Of a DNA stretch of 57,133 bases, positions 15,082-24,908 are shown piece after piece. Under the pieces are notes generated by a model. The model saw nothing but the letters and a program-made list of their open reading frames with translations, was not told where the DNA came from and searched no databases. Numbering within the stretch: the stretch's first letter is position 1; each line of letters starts with the position of its first letter. The DNA comes from a bacterium (lineage in GTDB: Bacteria > Verrucomicrobiota > Verrucomicrobiia > Limisphaerales > UBA11358): NCBI GenBank assembly GCA_021813325.1, contig JAKALA010000020.1, forward strand, positions 1 through 57,133, in the 5' to 3' direction. Made by a program: the position numbers and the translations under genes.

Positions 15082-17604
15082 TTAATTTGGGATATTAAAG
15101 CCGGTTTTGGTCTTCGACGCCAGCCCCGTCCGTCGCGCCTGCCAGACCGTCGCAAAAATGGCAAACAGCACCACCGTCACCGAACTGGCCGGCATGAGCA
15201 ACGCGCAGACAATCGGCGCCAGCAGGCCTGCGGCCGCGATGCCGACGCCAATCACGTTATAACACGTCGAGATGGCAAACCCGGCTTTGACCACGCCCAC
15301 AGACCGGCGGGCAAACGTCAGCACCCGGGCCAACTGCGGCAATCGAACCGCATCCAAAATCACATCGCTTGCCGGTGAAAAAATGCCGATGCGCTCCACC
15401 ACGGCCACGCCCACCTCGGCTTGGCGCAAAGCCCCCGCGTCGTTCAAGCCATCGCCCACCATCATGACTTTGCGACCGCGTTGTTGCCATTGGCGGATAA
15501 ATTCAAGCTTGTCGGCCGGACTTTGGTTGAAACGCAAAATGGCTTGCCCGTTGAAAATCTTCTCGAAACGCGCGGCTTCCCGTTCGTTGTCGCCGCTGAG
15601 CAATGCCAGTTGATACCGCCCGCTCAGTTGCCGGATCAATGCTCGCACTTCGGGCCGCAAAGTATTGTCCAATACGAAAGCGCCGCGGCCCACGCCATCA
15701 ATGGCCACATAAACAAGACTGCCGGATTGATCCGGCGGCAAAAATGCCGGCGCCAAACCTTCGACCCGGTGGGCTTCCATCCAAACCCGGGAACCCATGA
15801 GCAACTTGCGTCCGCCGACTTCGCCGACAATTCCCTGACCGGGCGTTTCAGCAAAACCGGCGACGGGCAATTGATCGCCGCCCAGAGCTTTGGCAATGCG
15901 GAGGGAATGCGGATGCGCTGATTGACGGGCCACCGAAACCATCCATGTCCTTTCTTCAGGGCTAAAGTTTGCGTTGGCCGAAGCCGTGACGGAGATTCCC
16001 GCGCCGGCTGGATAAAAGGCAACGCCTTGGGCATCCGTCGAAGTCAGCGTCCCCGTTTTATCCAGCACGAGAGTGTCGATTTCGGCCATGCGCTCAAGAA
16101 CGGCGGCGTTGCGCAAAAATATTTTCAAACGCGCCAGAATCCGTTGCGCCGTGCCCTGCGTCAGCGGCGCCGCCAGCGCCAGCGCACAGGGACACGCCAC
16201 AATCAGCACAGCGGTGAAAACATTCAGGGCTTTGCCCGCGTCCCGGAACAGCCAGTAAAAGGCCGCGCCCACCGCGACGCTCGCGATGAGTTGCGTGAAA
16301 TATTTGCTGTAACGATTGGTCAGCGAATCCAGATCGTTGTCCCGGTTTTTACGAAACGCTTCATTGTCCCACAAAGACGCGAGGTAACTTTGCGCGACGG
16401 GTTTGATCGTTTCCACCTCAATGGCGCCGCCGGTTTGTCGTCCGCCCGCATACAAGCGCGCCCCGGCGAGTCGTTCCACCGGCTCGGATTCACCCGTCAC
16501 AAAACTATAATCAATCCACGCTTCACCATGAATCAGCCGGGCATCGGCGGGCAACAATTCCCCATTGCGCAGGATAATGTGATTGCCCGGCTCCAGCCGC
16601 GAAATCGGAATGCATTCCTCGCCGCAGGCCGTTTTGCGCGTGACTGACAACGGGAAAAATCCTTTGTAATCACGGTCAAAAACCAGCCGTTCGTGGGTTT
16701 TGCGCTGAAACACGCGTCCGCACAGCAAAAAGAAAATCAACCCGCAAAGCGAATCGCAGTAACCAGGGCCGCGATGAGAAAAGACTTCCACCGCGCTGGC
16801 CGCATAGAGTGAAGCCAGCCCAAGTGCAATGGGCACTTCCATGGTCAATACGCTTTGCCGCAAACTGATCCAAGCCCCGCGCCAAAAATCCGAGGCACTG
16901 AAGGTGACCACGGGAAACGCCAGCGCCAGCCCCAACCAGCCAGCCATGGCTTTAAACCATGGGCCGCTGAAGCTGTCGAGGCCAAGATAGAACGGCAGCG
17001 ACATCAGCATGATGTTGCCAAAACTGAAACCCGCCAGACCGATCTGCAGCCAGGTTTTCTTTCCCAAGCCGCTGGGTTTGGCTTTGTCCGTGGCGCCCAG
17101 GGTGAATTCAGGTTCATAGCCAAGGGACTCCAGCAACGCGGCCAGCTCGCTCAGTTTGATTTTGTCGGGGGCGAAAGTTATGGCGGCTTCCCGCCGGGAA
17201 AAGTTGACTTGTGAACTGCCGACGCCGGGATGCAATTTGAACAGGTTTTCCAGCAACCAGACACAGGCAACACAATGGATGCCCGGGAGGTGCATTGTGA
17301 TTTTTGCCTGCGATTGATCCGCGAAATCCAAAAGCTGCTCCGCCAGCAGCGGATCATCGAGATATGTCCATTTGCCAGCCGAAGCGGCATTCCGAATTCG
17401 TATTCCCGGACGCGAATTCAGGGCATAAAACTGTTCCAGCCCATTTTCCCGCAGCAAGGTGAAAACGGTCTGGCAACCGAGACAACAAAAGGATTTCCCG
17501 GCCAAGGCAAAAGCCCCGCTGGCACAGGGTTCGCCACAATGATAACACCGATCTGCCGAAGTTATATTCGGCGGCTCCAAGGTGGCTGGCGCAGGACGAG
17601 ACAT
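15082..17604 (-). CDS. ccoI: CcoI-type copper-transporting P1B ATPase
   Basis: The 840-residue protein has an N-terminal Cys-rich metal-binding domain (CYHCGEPC and FCCLGC, about 20-44), a heavy-metal domain with Cys111/Cys114 (GIHCVACVW), a CPC membrane motif at 471-473, the phosphorylation motif DKTGT with Asp515, and the hinge GDGLNDAGAL. It exports copper across the inner membrane for insertion into the cbb3 oxidase. It is the first gene of the cluster; the PocR/AraC gene follows after 2 bases. The region upstream (17605-17716) holds GAAGCTTC but no FNR-type site that I can see. Confidence 0.95.
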   Translation of the reverse strand: MSRPAPATLEPPNITSADRCYHCGEPCASGAFALAGKSFCCLGCQTVFTLLRENGLEQFYALNSRPGIRIRNAASAGKWTYLDDPLLAEQLLDFADQSQAKITMHLPGIHCVACVWLLENLFKLHPGVGSSQVNFSRREAAITFAPDKIKLSELAALLESLGYEPEFTLGATDKAKPSGLGKKTWLQIGLAGFSFGNIMLMSLPFYLGLDSFSGPWFKAMAGWLGLALAFPVVTFSASDFWRGAWISLRQSVLTMEVPIALGLASLYAASAVEVFSHRGPGYCDSLCGLIFFLLCGRVFQRKTHERLVFDRDYKGFFPLSVTRKTACGEECIPISRLEPGNHIILRNGELLPADARLIHGEAWIDYSFVTGESEPVERLAGARLYAGGRQTGGAIEVETIKPVAQSYLASLWDNEAFRKNRDNDLDSLTNRYSKYFTQLIASVAVGAAFYWLFRDAGKALNVFTAVLIVACPCALALAAPLTQGTAQRILARLKIFLRNAAVLERMAEIDTLVLDKTGTLTSTDAQGVAFYPAGAGISVTASANANFSPEERTWMVSVARQSAHPHSLRIAKALGGDQLPVAGFAETPGQGIVGEVGGRKLLMGSRVWMEAHRVEGLAPAFLPPDQSGSLVYVAIDGVGRGAFVLDNTLRPEVRALIRQLSGRYQLALLSGDNEREAARFEKIFNGQAILRFNQSPADKLEFIRQWQQRGRKVMMVGDGLNDAGALRQAEVGVAVVERIGIFSPASDVILDAVRLPQLARVLTFARRSVGVVKAGFAISTCYNVIGVGIAAAGLLAPIVCALLMPASSVTVVLFAIFATVWQARRTGLASKTKTGFNIPN

Positions 17605-17716
17605 GAATCACCGGCGCATCCGCGCGAAACACTGAAGCTTCAAGCGCACGTGGCGCCGGGTAAGAACTGCTGGCAACATCAAGCCACAGTGTAGGCGAAT
17701 CGCCGCGCAAAGTCCA

Positions 17717-19207
17717 TTATTCCGCCTGGCCGGACAATTCCGGCCACCGGGTCGGGCCAAATGCCACATTGCTTTCAGCGGTCAAGCTCACTTTGTCGCC
17801 GGCGAATTTGAGCGTCAGCATCAAGTGATACGGGGTTTCGTAGGCGCAAAGTTTGAGGGCGCAAGTGCTGTCGTCCAGCCAGGCAAACGTCCCGGCGGTC
17901 GGCTCATCCGGAAAATCACCCAACGCTCCGGTGAACAGCGGCGCCGTTCCCCTTTCCCAGTGCTGATAACCGCAGGGAATGGCAACGTCGCGACCGCCAA
18001 GCTGGAGTTTGAGCAGCAACGTTTTCACGTTGTCCGTCGAGACCAAACTGAGACCGGTCAACTGTTTGTCGTTGGCGATGAATTTGTATTGGCGATTGAG
18101 CAAGTGTCTGGCATTGGCAGGCAGTGGATTTCCGGCCGCCGGCCTGACCGCCAGACGAGCGAGCGTTGCCTTCAGGTCGGCATCGCCGGCGGCATTCGGC
18201 GGCAATGACCGCGCTTGAAACGCGGGCAGCAGTTTGTCCCAGATCACATTCAACACGGCTTGCATGTCTTTGACGCCGCTGTTGATGGCCACCACCGCAT
18301 CTTGATCCGGCATCACCACACAATATTGACCGAACGCGCCGTCACCGCGATACGCGTTGTGCCGACAGCGCCAAAACTGGAAGCCGTAACCTTGATTCCA
18401 ATCGCTGTTGGGATTGCTGCCATTTGAAGTCTGGCGCGATGTGGCCTGATTTACCCAAGCCGCCGGCAACAACGGCTGGCCATGCCAACTGCCACGCTGC
18501 AGATAGAGTTGCCCAAATTTGGCGAGATCTTCAGTGCGGACCCTCAATCCGTAGCCGCCGAGCGAAATGCCCTGATAATTGGTTTCCCAAACCGGCGACT
18601 GAATATCCAAGGGCGCAAACAAACGGGGACGAAGATAATCCAACACCGTTTCGCCCGTGACCTTTTGGACGATGGCCGAAAGCATAAACGTGGCCGCCGT
18701 ATTGTATTTGAAATGGGTGCCCGGCAAGTGCGGCACCGGCTGGGCCAGGAAAGTTTTGGCGGAAATGACCTCCGGCGCAATCGGCGGCTCGTCCTGGTGG
18801 CCGGTGGACATGATCAGCAAATCACGCACGCGCATGGCGCGAAGGTTGTCGCTGATGTGTTCCGGCGCGTCGTCCGGAAAAAAGTTGAGCACTTCATCAT
18901 CCAAACTGAGCTTGCCATCGGCAATGGCCAGGCCCACGGCGGTGGACGTGAAACTTTTACTCAAGGAATACAACATGTGTTCATGTTGCGCGGCATACGG
19001 ATTCCACCATCCTTCAGCGATCACCTGGCCGTGACGCGCGACGACAACCCCGTGCAGACCGTCGATTTGGTTGAGTGACGTGACGAATTCCCGCAACGCC
19101 GCAGAGGAAACACCCTGGGCTTCGGGCGTGCCGCGCGGCAACGGCTGGGCATTGACAATGATCCCGGCGAGGAAAAACAAACCAAGAATGCGGGCGATGG
19201 TTTTCAT
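17717..19207 (-). CDS. Secreted serine hydrolase (beta-lactamase/class C esterase family)
   Basis: The 496-residue protein starts with a signal peptide (about 1-20, ILGLFFLAGIIVNA). The SxxK catalytic motif is Ser81-Leu-Ser-Lys84. The second motif Tyr168-Asn169 lies in HFKYNTAATF. The C-terminal part, from about residue 340, is a separate beta domain. The family includes esterases, D-amino-acid peptidases and beta-lactamases. The substrate is not predictable from the sequence. It follows the ccoI gene in the same direction, with 112 bases between them, but is transcribed first, so a link with the oxidase cluster is not implied. Confidence 0.85.
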   Translation of the reverse strand: MKTIARILGLFFLAGIIVNAQPLPRGTPEAQGVSSAALREFVTSLNQIDGLHGVVVARHGQVIAEGWWNPYAAQHEHMLYSLSKSFTSTAVGLAIADGKLSLDDEVLNFFPDDAPEHISDNLRAMRVRDLLIMSTGHQDEPPIAPEVISAKTFLAQPVPHLPGTHFKYNTAATFMLSAIVQKVTGETVLDYLRPRLFAPLDIQSPVWETNYQGISLGGYGLRVRTEDLAKFGQLYLQRGSWHGQPLLPAAWVNQATSRQTSNGSNPNSDWNQGYGFQFWRCRHNAYRGDGAFGQYCVVMPDQDAVVAINSGVKDMQAVLNVIWDKLLPAFQARSLPPNAAGDADLKATLARLAVRPAAGNPLPANARHLLNRQYKFIANDKQLTGLSLVSTDNVKTLLLKLQLGGRDVAIPCGYQHWERGTAPLFTGALGDFPDEPTAGTFAWLDDSTCALKLCAYETPYHLMLTLKFAGDKVSLTAESNVAFGPTRWPELSGQAE

Positions 19208-19418
19208 GGAAGCTGACGAGTTTTACCGCATCCCGAGCGGACAGTCACGAACCGAATCCTGGCCGAAACCATGCAGTAGCGGTTGATTTTGCAGGCGATG
19301 GAAACAGATTGCTAATCTTCCCTGTGTTTCGCGATGGTCGGCTTTTGGAAATATGTCAACGAATCTGCACGGCCGGTGATGCTATGCTGTTGGCACCTTC
19401 GCAGGGGAAAATCGTTGC

Positions 19419-20324
19419 TCATGGCGACAACTTTGGCCCCGGGTTTGAGGCGGTCGAATTCGATCCTGTCTTGAACTGAAGCTCAGAACGCATGTGGTCG
19501 AGATATTTCCCATGCGCCGCTCTTTTCTCCAAGTCGCTGCCCGGTAATTCCCAGGGCATTTGCCGGTCGCGTTCTTGAAGGAACTCTGCCAGCAGTTTGT
19601 CTTCCATCACCGATCGCATATCCTTAAAAGCAGTCTTCTGGTCCAAACCGTCCTTCCGCGCCTTGGCTTCCAATGCGCGCATGTCCAGATAACTGTTCAA
19701 CAGCCTTTTGCGCGCGCCGGATTGGCCAAACACATAGGGGCGCTGCTCCGGACGGAAGGCATCCTTCAAAAACCATCGAAAATCTGATTCCAAAATGGGT
19801 TTTCCCCCGAGCGTGGCCAGCAACGCATTCGTCTTGATGAGCCAGGTAAAAACGAGCGGAGCGTCGTTGGTAATAGCCAGATCGGTTGGTTTCAAACCCA
19901 CCTCCGCTTTGATGGCATCCATGTAGCTTGATTGATTGGTATCGCCAGAGCTTCTGGCCGACGCCATCAGTTTGGCACGATCCCGATCGGTGATGGCCTT
20001 GACCAGAAGTTTCATTTCCATCAACTGGGATGCCTTTTGAAATGTGGGGTTCCGGTCAATGCCCTCCTGCCGGGCTTTTGTCGCCATTACCTTCAAGTCA
20101 AAGAAGGTTTCCAAGGCGGCTTTGCGTGCGGACTGATTCGTTCGAATTTCGTCCAGGTTCGCACCGGCAAAACCGCTTCGAACAAATTGCTCAAACTCGG
20201 CTTGAGTAATGGGAACATCCCCCATGGTGGCAAGCACGGCATTTCCTCCGCGCTCCAAGTATGCACAGCCCGAAAGCAGCGCGATAACAACAATCAATAC
20301 CAGTGATCCAAATGGTCGAAACAC
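19419..20324 (-). CDS. Lipoprotein with two SurA_N-like chaperone repeats
   Basis: I start at a GTG because it gives a short signal peptide ending in the lipobox LLSGC, with GAGAAG about ten bases upstream. A longer frame begins at 20408. The 301-residue protein has two homologous halves of about 90-110 residues. Each goes from a PI...EF/DF start through SARK/GARK, then a KAR.(E/D)G(I/L)D block, and ends in a KLL....(D/E)RDR block. The pattern resembles the N-terminal region of SurA/PrsA-type chaperones, but no parvulin rotamase domain is present. It follows the secreted HEGIH protein gene after 93 bases, so it may help that protein fold or cross the envelope. Confidence 0.6.
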   Translation of the reverse strand: MFRPFGSLVLIVVIALLSGCAYLERGGNAVLATMGDVPITQAEFEQFVRSGFAGANLDEIRTNQSARKAALETFFDLKVMATKARQEGIDRNPTFQKASQLMEMKLLVKAITDRDRAKLMASARSSGDTNQSSYMDAIKAEVGLKPTDLAITNDAPLVFTWLIKTNALLATLGGKPILESDFRWFLKDAFRPEQRPYVFGQSGARKRLLNSYLDMRALEAKARKDGLDQKTAFKDMRSVMEDKLLAEFLQERDRQMPWELPGSDLEKRAAHGKYLDHMRSELQFKTGSNSTASNPGPKLSP

Positions 20325-20417
20325 GATGGCGTCTTCTCGGTGAAAGTTCGGCTCAAGTTTTGGCCATGAGAAGCGCCGCAGCCACACAGCGGCCGCCGCC
20401 CTCTCCAAACTGCTTCA

Positions 20418-23400
20418 TCAGAACCCGAACTTGCTTCGGATGAAGCTCTCCAACTGCTGCCTGTCCGTCAAGGACAGGGCCGAAGTATAAACATACACAT
20501 CCCCGATGTTGCCATTAAACGTAGTCCAACCGTCGTAACCGCGGCCAACGTTTATGTCGTGCATAAATACCTGACCTCCGGGTGTTATCTGCGTGTAGCC
20601 CCCGGAAACAGCGGTTCCGAAATAAACCTGTGAACCATTCGCATATAAGATGAAGGATCCGCTGCTCTGGACCACCAAGGAGAGGACGGTGCGCTGTCCG
20701 TCTGGAATGATGACTCCCGTGTTATATCGGGTTCCTTTGCGGAACACGATCAGTTCGCCGGTGTCATTTCTCATTCCCAACACCAGATTGTTGTAGAAGC
20801 AATCCACGATGGACGTCCAATCCGCCCAAAGACCATTGCGGGTCGGTTTGACCGCCACGACAATGGTGGCGCCGTTACAGGGTATCGGGGTGGTGGTGGA
20901 TTTGATGCCGAATCCATCACCGTCGCTGTAAAGGTTTTGGGTCCACTTCGCGCCGTTGATCATTTGCACCGTTGGAGAAGCTATGCCGAACGCCGAAAAT
21001 CCTCCCGGCGCATACGCATCCCACGTGTTGATGATCCCGTTCGTAGCCAAGGTCTCCGTTGAGAGCGCGAACAACAAATTCCCCGACTGCGGCACCGACG
21101 GATTATTCCCGTAGTAGCTGACCTTGATGTTGTGATCTGCCTGCACATCGTTGAACGTGTAAGACGTCAGCGGACCTTGATCAATCCCATTCACGGCCAG
21201 CGAATAAACACTCCAACCAGTGTTCGGACTCACCGCATACCCCTGGCTCGCGCCCGGATTGACCGTGGTAAATCCAGCGGGCGTGATACTTCCTGCCCCA
21301 CTGCTCTTGGCGTAGATGCGATATGTCTTCAGGCCAAATTGCGCCTTGATCGACACATTCCCCCGCACGTTGTGGAATGTATAATTGGTGACCGCTCCCA
21401 CCGGAACGCCGCCGGCCAGCACTTCCAATATGTCATAACCCGGATTAGGCGTGATAGTGAAGCCAATGTTGCCGCCCGCCGCTAAGGTGTTCGTTCCCGC
21501 CGGACTGATGCGGCCAGGACCGTCGGCCACAGCCGCCACATTATAGGTCGCCGGGTTATAGAGAAACCACTGCGTATGGATGTTTGCTGTCCCGGTCACT
21601 CCCGTGCCCAGCGTCAGCGTGTAATTAAACTTGTTCGTCCGGGAATATTCCCCTTGGTAGGCGTAATCCGTGTTGCACACCACCGCAATTACCACATGGT
21701 TCAGCACGTTTTGCAATGGAATGCTGCATGCCCCGCTCGAAACCGGATAGCTGTAGCGCACCTGGCCGCTGGTATCCCGATAGACCAACTGGCAGCTCAT
21801 ATTCGCCCCTTGTGGATTGAAGGTAACACTGGCCGTGCTGCCGCTGGCGATGAGTGGAATCTGATTGGCACCCGACCAAGCCGGCAGGGTGCGTTGCTCA
21901 GGATACAACGTCCTGCTCACGTTCGTTGTCGCCACATAACACGTCGCATACCACACCGGCACGGCCATCCAATATGGCGAATATTCCTGCTGAATGGCGG
22001 TGTTCCATGTCCCAACCAACAGTTGCTGGTAGGCGTAGGATTTTCGACGAAAATCGCACATCGCCGCCCGGCCACGAAACTCCTGGATCAGCCGGCGTGT
22101 CTGATCCGCCCCCAGTCCGCCCGTCTGCTCGGCCAGGTCCTGCAGCAACCGCCCGCTCTTGTTGCAGTTCCGAAACGCCCACGCCACGCTCTGGTAACCC
22201 AGAATCGTGTCCAGGCAATACGCGAAGCATTCACCGTATTGTGTTCCACCCAATAAATTCCGCCACGTGCAAAGCGTGTTCGTTCCATCGGTTTGATAGA
22301 CGCCTTCCGCGCTGGGTCCGCCAAAGCTGCCATCCTGCAACCAGCCTGAATAGCATTCGATCGGCATGAACTGCGCGATCGCGGCGGCCGCACTCAACCA
22401 GCCCATGCCGCTAAAATCACCCGACCGCTGGCTCGCCATCGTCCCCTGCAACCAGGTATTGCCGGCCTCACCGGTCCAGGCGGAGTTGTAGCATCCAGGC
22501 ATGCCCGCCAGGATGCAGTGAATCCCCTCATGCACTGCGGCGCCTTGGGAAGACACCGCATCCGAATAGGGGCAGGCGGGATCAAAACAATAAACCGGAT
22601 AATAGGATAACAATGCCATCGGCCACGCCTTGCCCCGATAGGTGGTGGCACTCTGCCAGCCGCCCAAATCCGTGTTGGCGGCACCATCCGTGCTCAACCC
22701 TGAACCGAACAAATAGATCGCGCTGTAATAGCCATTTTGCACCCGCAGATCATGCGGCCAGCGCAGCACGTCGGCAATGTAGCTGAAATCCGCGTTGAAC
22801 CGTTGCACCATCGGAACCCACGCGTTCGCCGTCACCAGCGAATTGGCATTGGTCCCATACACAAAACTCCACCAATTGCTGGCATAAATTCCCGCCACAC
22901 CAGTCGTGCCATCCGGCAACGGTTCTGCCGGCGGACTCATGATTCCAAACTCGTTCACATAGTCATACGCCACATCTGGATCATACGCCGGCCACGTGTA
23001 GAAGCCTGAGTTTTGAAGCAAACGATAAAACTTCTGCGACCCGCTTGGGGTGAACTGATAAGGCGACGTCTGCGAATTGGTGATCCAAGGTCCATCGAGG
23101 CTCGAGGCCTCAAGCAGCGCGCCGGATGTCCAGGTCAACGCGATCTCCGAACCAACGCGCTGAATATTGAGCGCGCCCTCCGGCCGCGCTGCGGGAGTTG
23201 CATTGGAAACGACTTGAAACCCGGATATCCCGCCCCATAACGGAACATTGACGCTGATTGTCTGAGTCGCACCGGCCAGATTGGTGAACACCGCGTAGTC
23301 CGCACTCGGATTGGCACCCGAAGTCGAGGTGGTTTGCACAAACGAAGCGTTCGCACCGCTGATCGCAGCCGATCCCATTGTCAAAAAATCATAGGTGCTG

Positions 23401-23867
23401 CTGGCAACGCCAACTGTTCCGGTTCGACCTGCCGTGTCAGAGCTGAAATAGACATAGATGCTGTAGTTGGCGTAAGGAATCTGGGTCAGGGTGAGGCTTG
23501 ACGAATTGCCCGCTCCCTGGTTCAAATAGCCATTCAGCATGCGCTTGTTGTAATTGCCGTCACCATCGACCGGGGGCGTGCCTCCAATATGCCAGAGAAT
23601 CTGCGAGCTAAAACGGATGTCAAGGGTCGTCGCAATCCCCACGTTATTGATCAGATTAGTCATGGAACCGGAACCTCCTGGCGTGAGGCTTGTGTTCCAA
23701 TTTGCGGCAGGAACAACCCCCGCCGCATTGCTGCCGGCGAGCGGGACACTGTAATCTTCCGGGGTCCAACTAATTATTTGCGCCTGCGCCAAGTTGACAA
23801 ACGTAAAGAAACCAAACCATACGGCGATAGACTTGACGGCTGATTTGAGACGACTGCTGATGATCAT
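20418..23867 (-). CDS. Secreted multidomain protein with HEGIH zinc-protease-like centre
   Basis: The 1149-residue protein has a signal peptide (1-29, ending AQA). An N-terminal beta domain (about 30-222) is followed by a short ALLEAS..GPW domain (about 232-283). The central domain (about 290-690) contains His446-Glu-Gly-Ile-His450, a HExxH motif, with Glu467 in GEAGNTW as a possible third ligand as in gluzincins. Two bacterial repeat domains follow (about 780-940), and the end is a LamG-like domain (about 950-1149). It is probably a cell-surface or secreted metallopeptidase. It resembles DUF6055-like proteins, but the assignment is mine, from the motif. The next gene downstream is a chaperone-like lipoprotein. 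Confidence 0.65.
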   Translation of the reverse strand: MIISSRLKSAVKSIAVWFGFFTFVNLAQAQIISWTPEDYSVPLAGSNAAGVVPAANWNTSLTPGGSGSMTNLINNVGIATTLDIRFSSQILWHIGGTPPVDGDGNYNKRMLNGYLNQGAGNSSSLTLTQIPYANYSIYVYFSSDTAGRTGTVGVASSTYDFLTMGSAAISGANASFVQTTSTSGANPSADYAVFTNLAGATQTISVNVPLWGGISGFQVVSNATPAARPEGALNIQRVGSEIALTWTSGALLEASSLDGPWITNSQTSPYQFTPSGSQKFYRLLQNSGFYTWPAYDPDVAYDYVNEFGIMSPPAEPLPDGTTGVAGIYASNWWSFVYGTNANSLVTANAWVPMVQRFNADFSYIADVLRWPHDLRVQNGYYSAIYLFGSGLSTDGAANTDLGGWQSATTYRGKAWPMALLSYYPVYCFDPACPYSDAVSSQGAAVHEGIHCILAGMPGCYNSAWTGEAGNTWLQGTMASQRSGDFSGMGWLSAAAAIAQFMPIECYSGWLQDGSFGGPSAEGVYQTDGTNTLCTWRNLLGGTQYGECFAYCLDTILGYQSVAWAFRNCNKSGRLLQDLAEQTGGLGADQTRRLIQEFRGRAAMCDFRRKSYAYQQLLVGTWNTAIQQEYSPYWMAVPVWYATCYVATTNVSRTLYPEQRTLPAWSGANQIPLIASGSTASVTFNPQGANMSCQLVYRDTSGQVRYSYPVSSGACSIPLQNVLNHVVIAVVCNTDYAYQGEYSRTNKFNYTLTLGTGVTGTANIHTQWFLYNPATYNVAAVADGPGRISPAGTNTLAAGGNIGFTITPNPGYDILEVLAGGVPVGAVTNYTFHNVRGNVSIKAQFGLKTYRIYAKSSGAGSITPAGFTTVNPGASQGYAVSPNTGWSVYSLAVNGIDQGPLTSYTFNDVQADHNIKVSYYGNNPSVPQSGNLLFALSTETLATNGIINTWDAYAPGGFSAFGIASPTVQMINGAKWTQNLYSDGDGFGIKSTTTPIPCNGATIVVAVKPTRNGLWADWTSIVDCFYNNLVLGMRNDTGELIVFRKGTRYNTGVIIPDGQRTVLSLVVQSSGSFILYANGSQVYFGTAVSGGYTQITPGGQVFMHDINVGRGYDGWTTFNGNIGDVYVYTSALSLTDRQQLESFIRSKFGF

Positions 23868-24045
23868 ATTTTATTTAACAAGCCTCCACCTCGCATGGTG
23901 TAAACACGTCCCGTGGATAGACCCAGCAACGATAACAGCAGACCAGCCCAATCTAAATATGTAAAAAGCACCTGGCCATATCTTAGCTCAACCAATTGAC
24001 AATCCCCGGCAGGATATCGCCAACCGCGCAGCTTTAGATTGTTTA

Positions 24046-24091
24046 TGCCGGGATGTTGTCTTTGATTGATTTGACAGCAGACATCCCGGCA
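24046..24091. repeat. Inverted repeat in the divergent promoter region
   Basis: TGCCGGGATGT (24046-24056) and ACATCCCGGCA (24081-24091) pair perfectly, with TGTC/GACA also able to pair inside. It lies between the divergent secreted-protease-like gene and the cupin gene, about 50 bases before the latter, and has no T run after it. It could be an operator or an RNA stem in the leader. Confidence 0.55.
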
Positions 24092-24143
24092 AAAGCCTGG
24101 AATTGTGATTTGAACAGGAACAATGAAAATGGAGAATAGAGTT

Positions 24144-24542
24144 ATGCAAATCAAACGAGTTGGTTCACAAGCATCCCTAAAAGGTCCGCAAGATTGGTTC
24201 ACCGGCACCGTGCGGATTGATCCGTTGTTTCAGGCGGACGCTCCGGCACATGGCGGTGGCGCAAATGTCACCTTCGAGCCTGGTGCGCGAACGGCTTGGC
24301 ACACTCATCCGCTGGGGCAAACCCTCATTGTTATTTCCGGCTGCGGCTGGGCGCAATGTGAAGGCGGACCGATTGAAGAAATTCATCCGGGCGACGTGAT
24401 TTGGTTTCCCCCTGGCGTGAAACACTGGCACGGGGCCACGCCGACCACCGCCATGACCCACACCGCCATCCAGGAATACCTTGATGGCAAAGCCGTGGAC
24501 TGGATGGAAAAGGTCGGCGATCAACAATACCGCAAAAGCTGA
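24144..24542 (+). CDS. Cupin-domain protein of the (R)-mandelonitrile lyase-like group
   Basis: The 132-residue product starting MQIKRVGSQ is a single cupin barrel. Motif 1 has the metal ligands in [10 protein letters not shown] and motif 2 has [17 protein letters not shown]. The start is taken at 24144 because GGAG lies nine bases before it and because relatives begin there; an in-frame ATG seven codons upstream is possible. It is followed after 11 bases by a tautomerase-like gene. Cupin and tautomerase pairs of this kind are common, but the substrate here is not known. Confidence 0.85.
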   Translation: MQIKRVGSQASLKGPQDWFTGTVRIDPLFQADAPAHGGGANVTFEPGARTAWHTHPLGQTLIVISGCGWAQCEGGPIEEIHPGDVIWFPPGVKHWHGATPTTAMTHTAIQEYLDGKAVDWMEKVGDQQYRKS

Positions 24543-24553
24543 GGGAGATATTC

Positions 24554-24782
24554 ATGCCCCAGGTCATCGTGAAACTCTGGCCGGGGAAATCGGAGCCCCC
24601 AGAAGAATCAACTCGCTGAAGCCATCGCCAGAGACGTGATGGATGTTCTTCACTACGGCGAAGAGTCGGTGTCAGTCGCGATCGAGGAAATTGGACCGCA
24701 AGATTGGGCTGAGAAAGTTTACCAGCCGGATATTGTGAACACCACGGCCAGGCTTTATAAAAAACCGGGATACACGATGTAA
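24554..24782 (+). pseudogene. 4-oxalocrotonate tautomerase-family gene, frameshifted
   Basis: The first frame reads [14 protein letters not shown] and soon stops. The rest of a typical tautomerase lies in the next frame: [20 protein letters not shown], then PQDWAEKVY and a KKPGYTM end. The catalytic Pro of this family is residue 2, which is intact. Removing one C from the run of five at 24596-24600 joins the two parts into one protein of about 75 residues. A good ribosome site (GGGAG) precedes the ATG. It is either a real frameshift or an assembly error in the C run. Confidence 0.8.
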
Positions 24783-24908
24783 GTAAACAAGCTGGCATTG
24801 CCACATAACAATATCGTAGTTGCAAAAGTATTGTGCTTGCCGCAGGAAGAAAACCGTGGCGGGGAGAAATATTCCGCCAAAACCGGCGACAACAATTCGC
24901 AAAATGTT

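Noticed and set aside
17605-17716. FNR or ANR box upstream of ccoI
   Set aside because: I searched for TTGAT-N4-ATCAA before ccoI and ccoNO and found no acceptable match.
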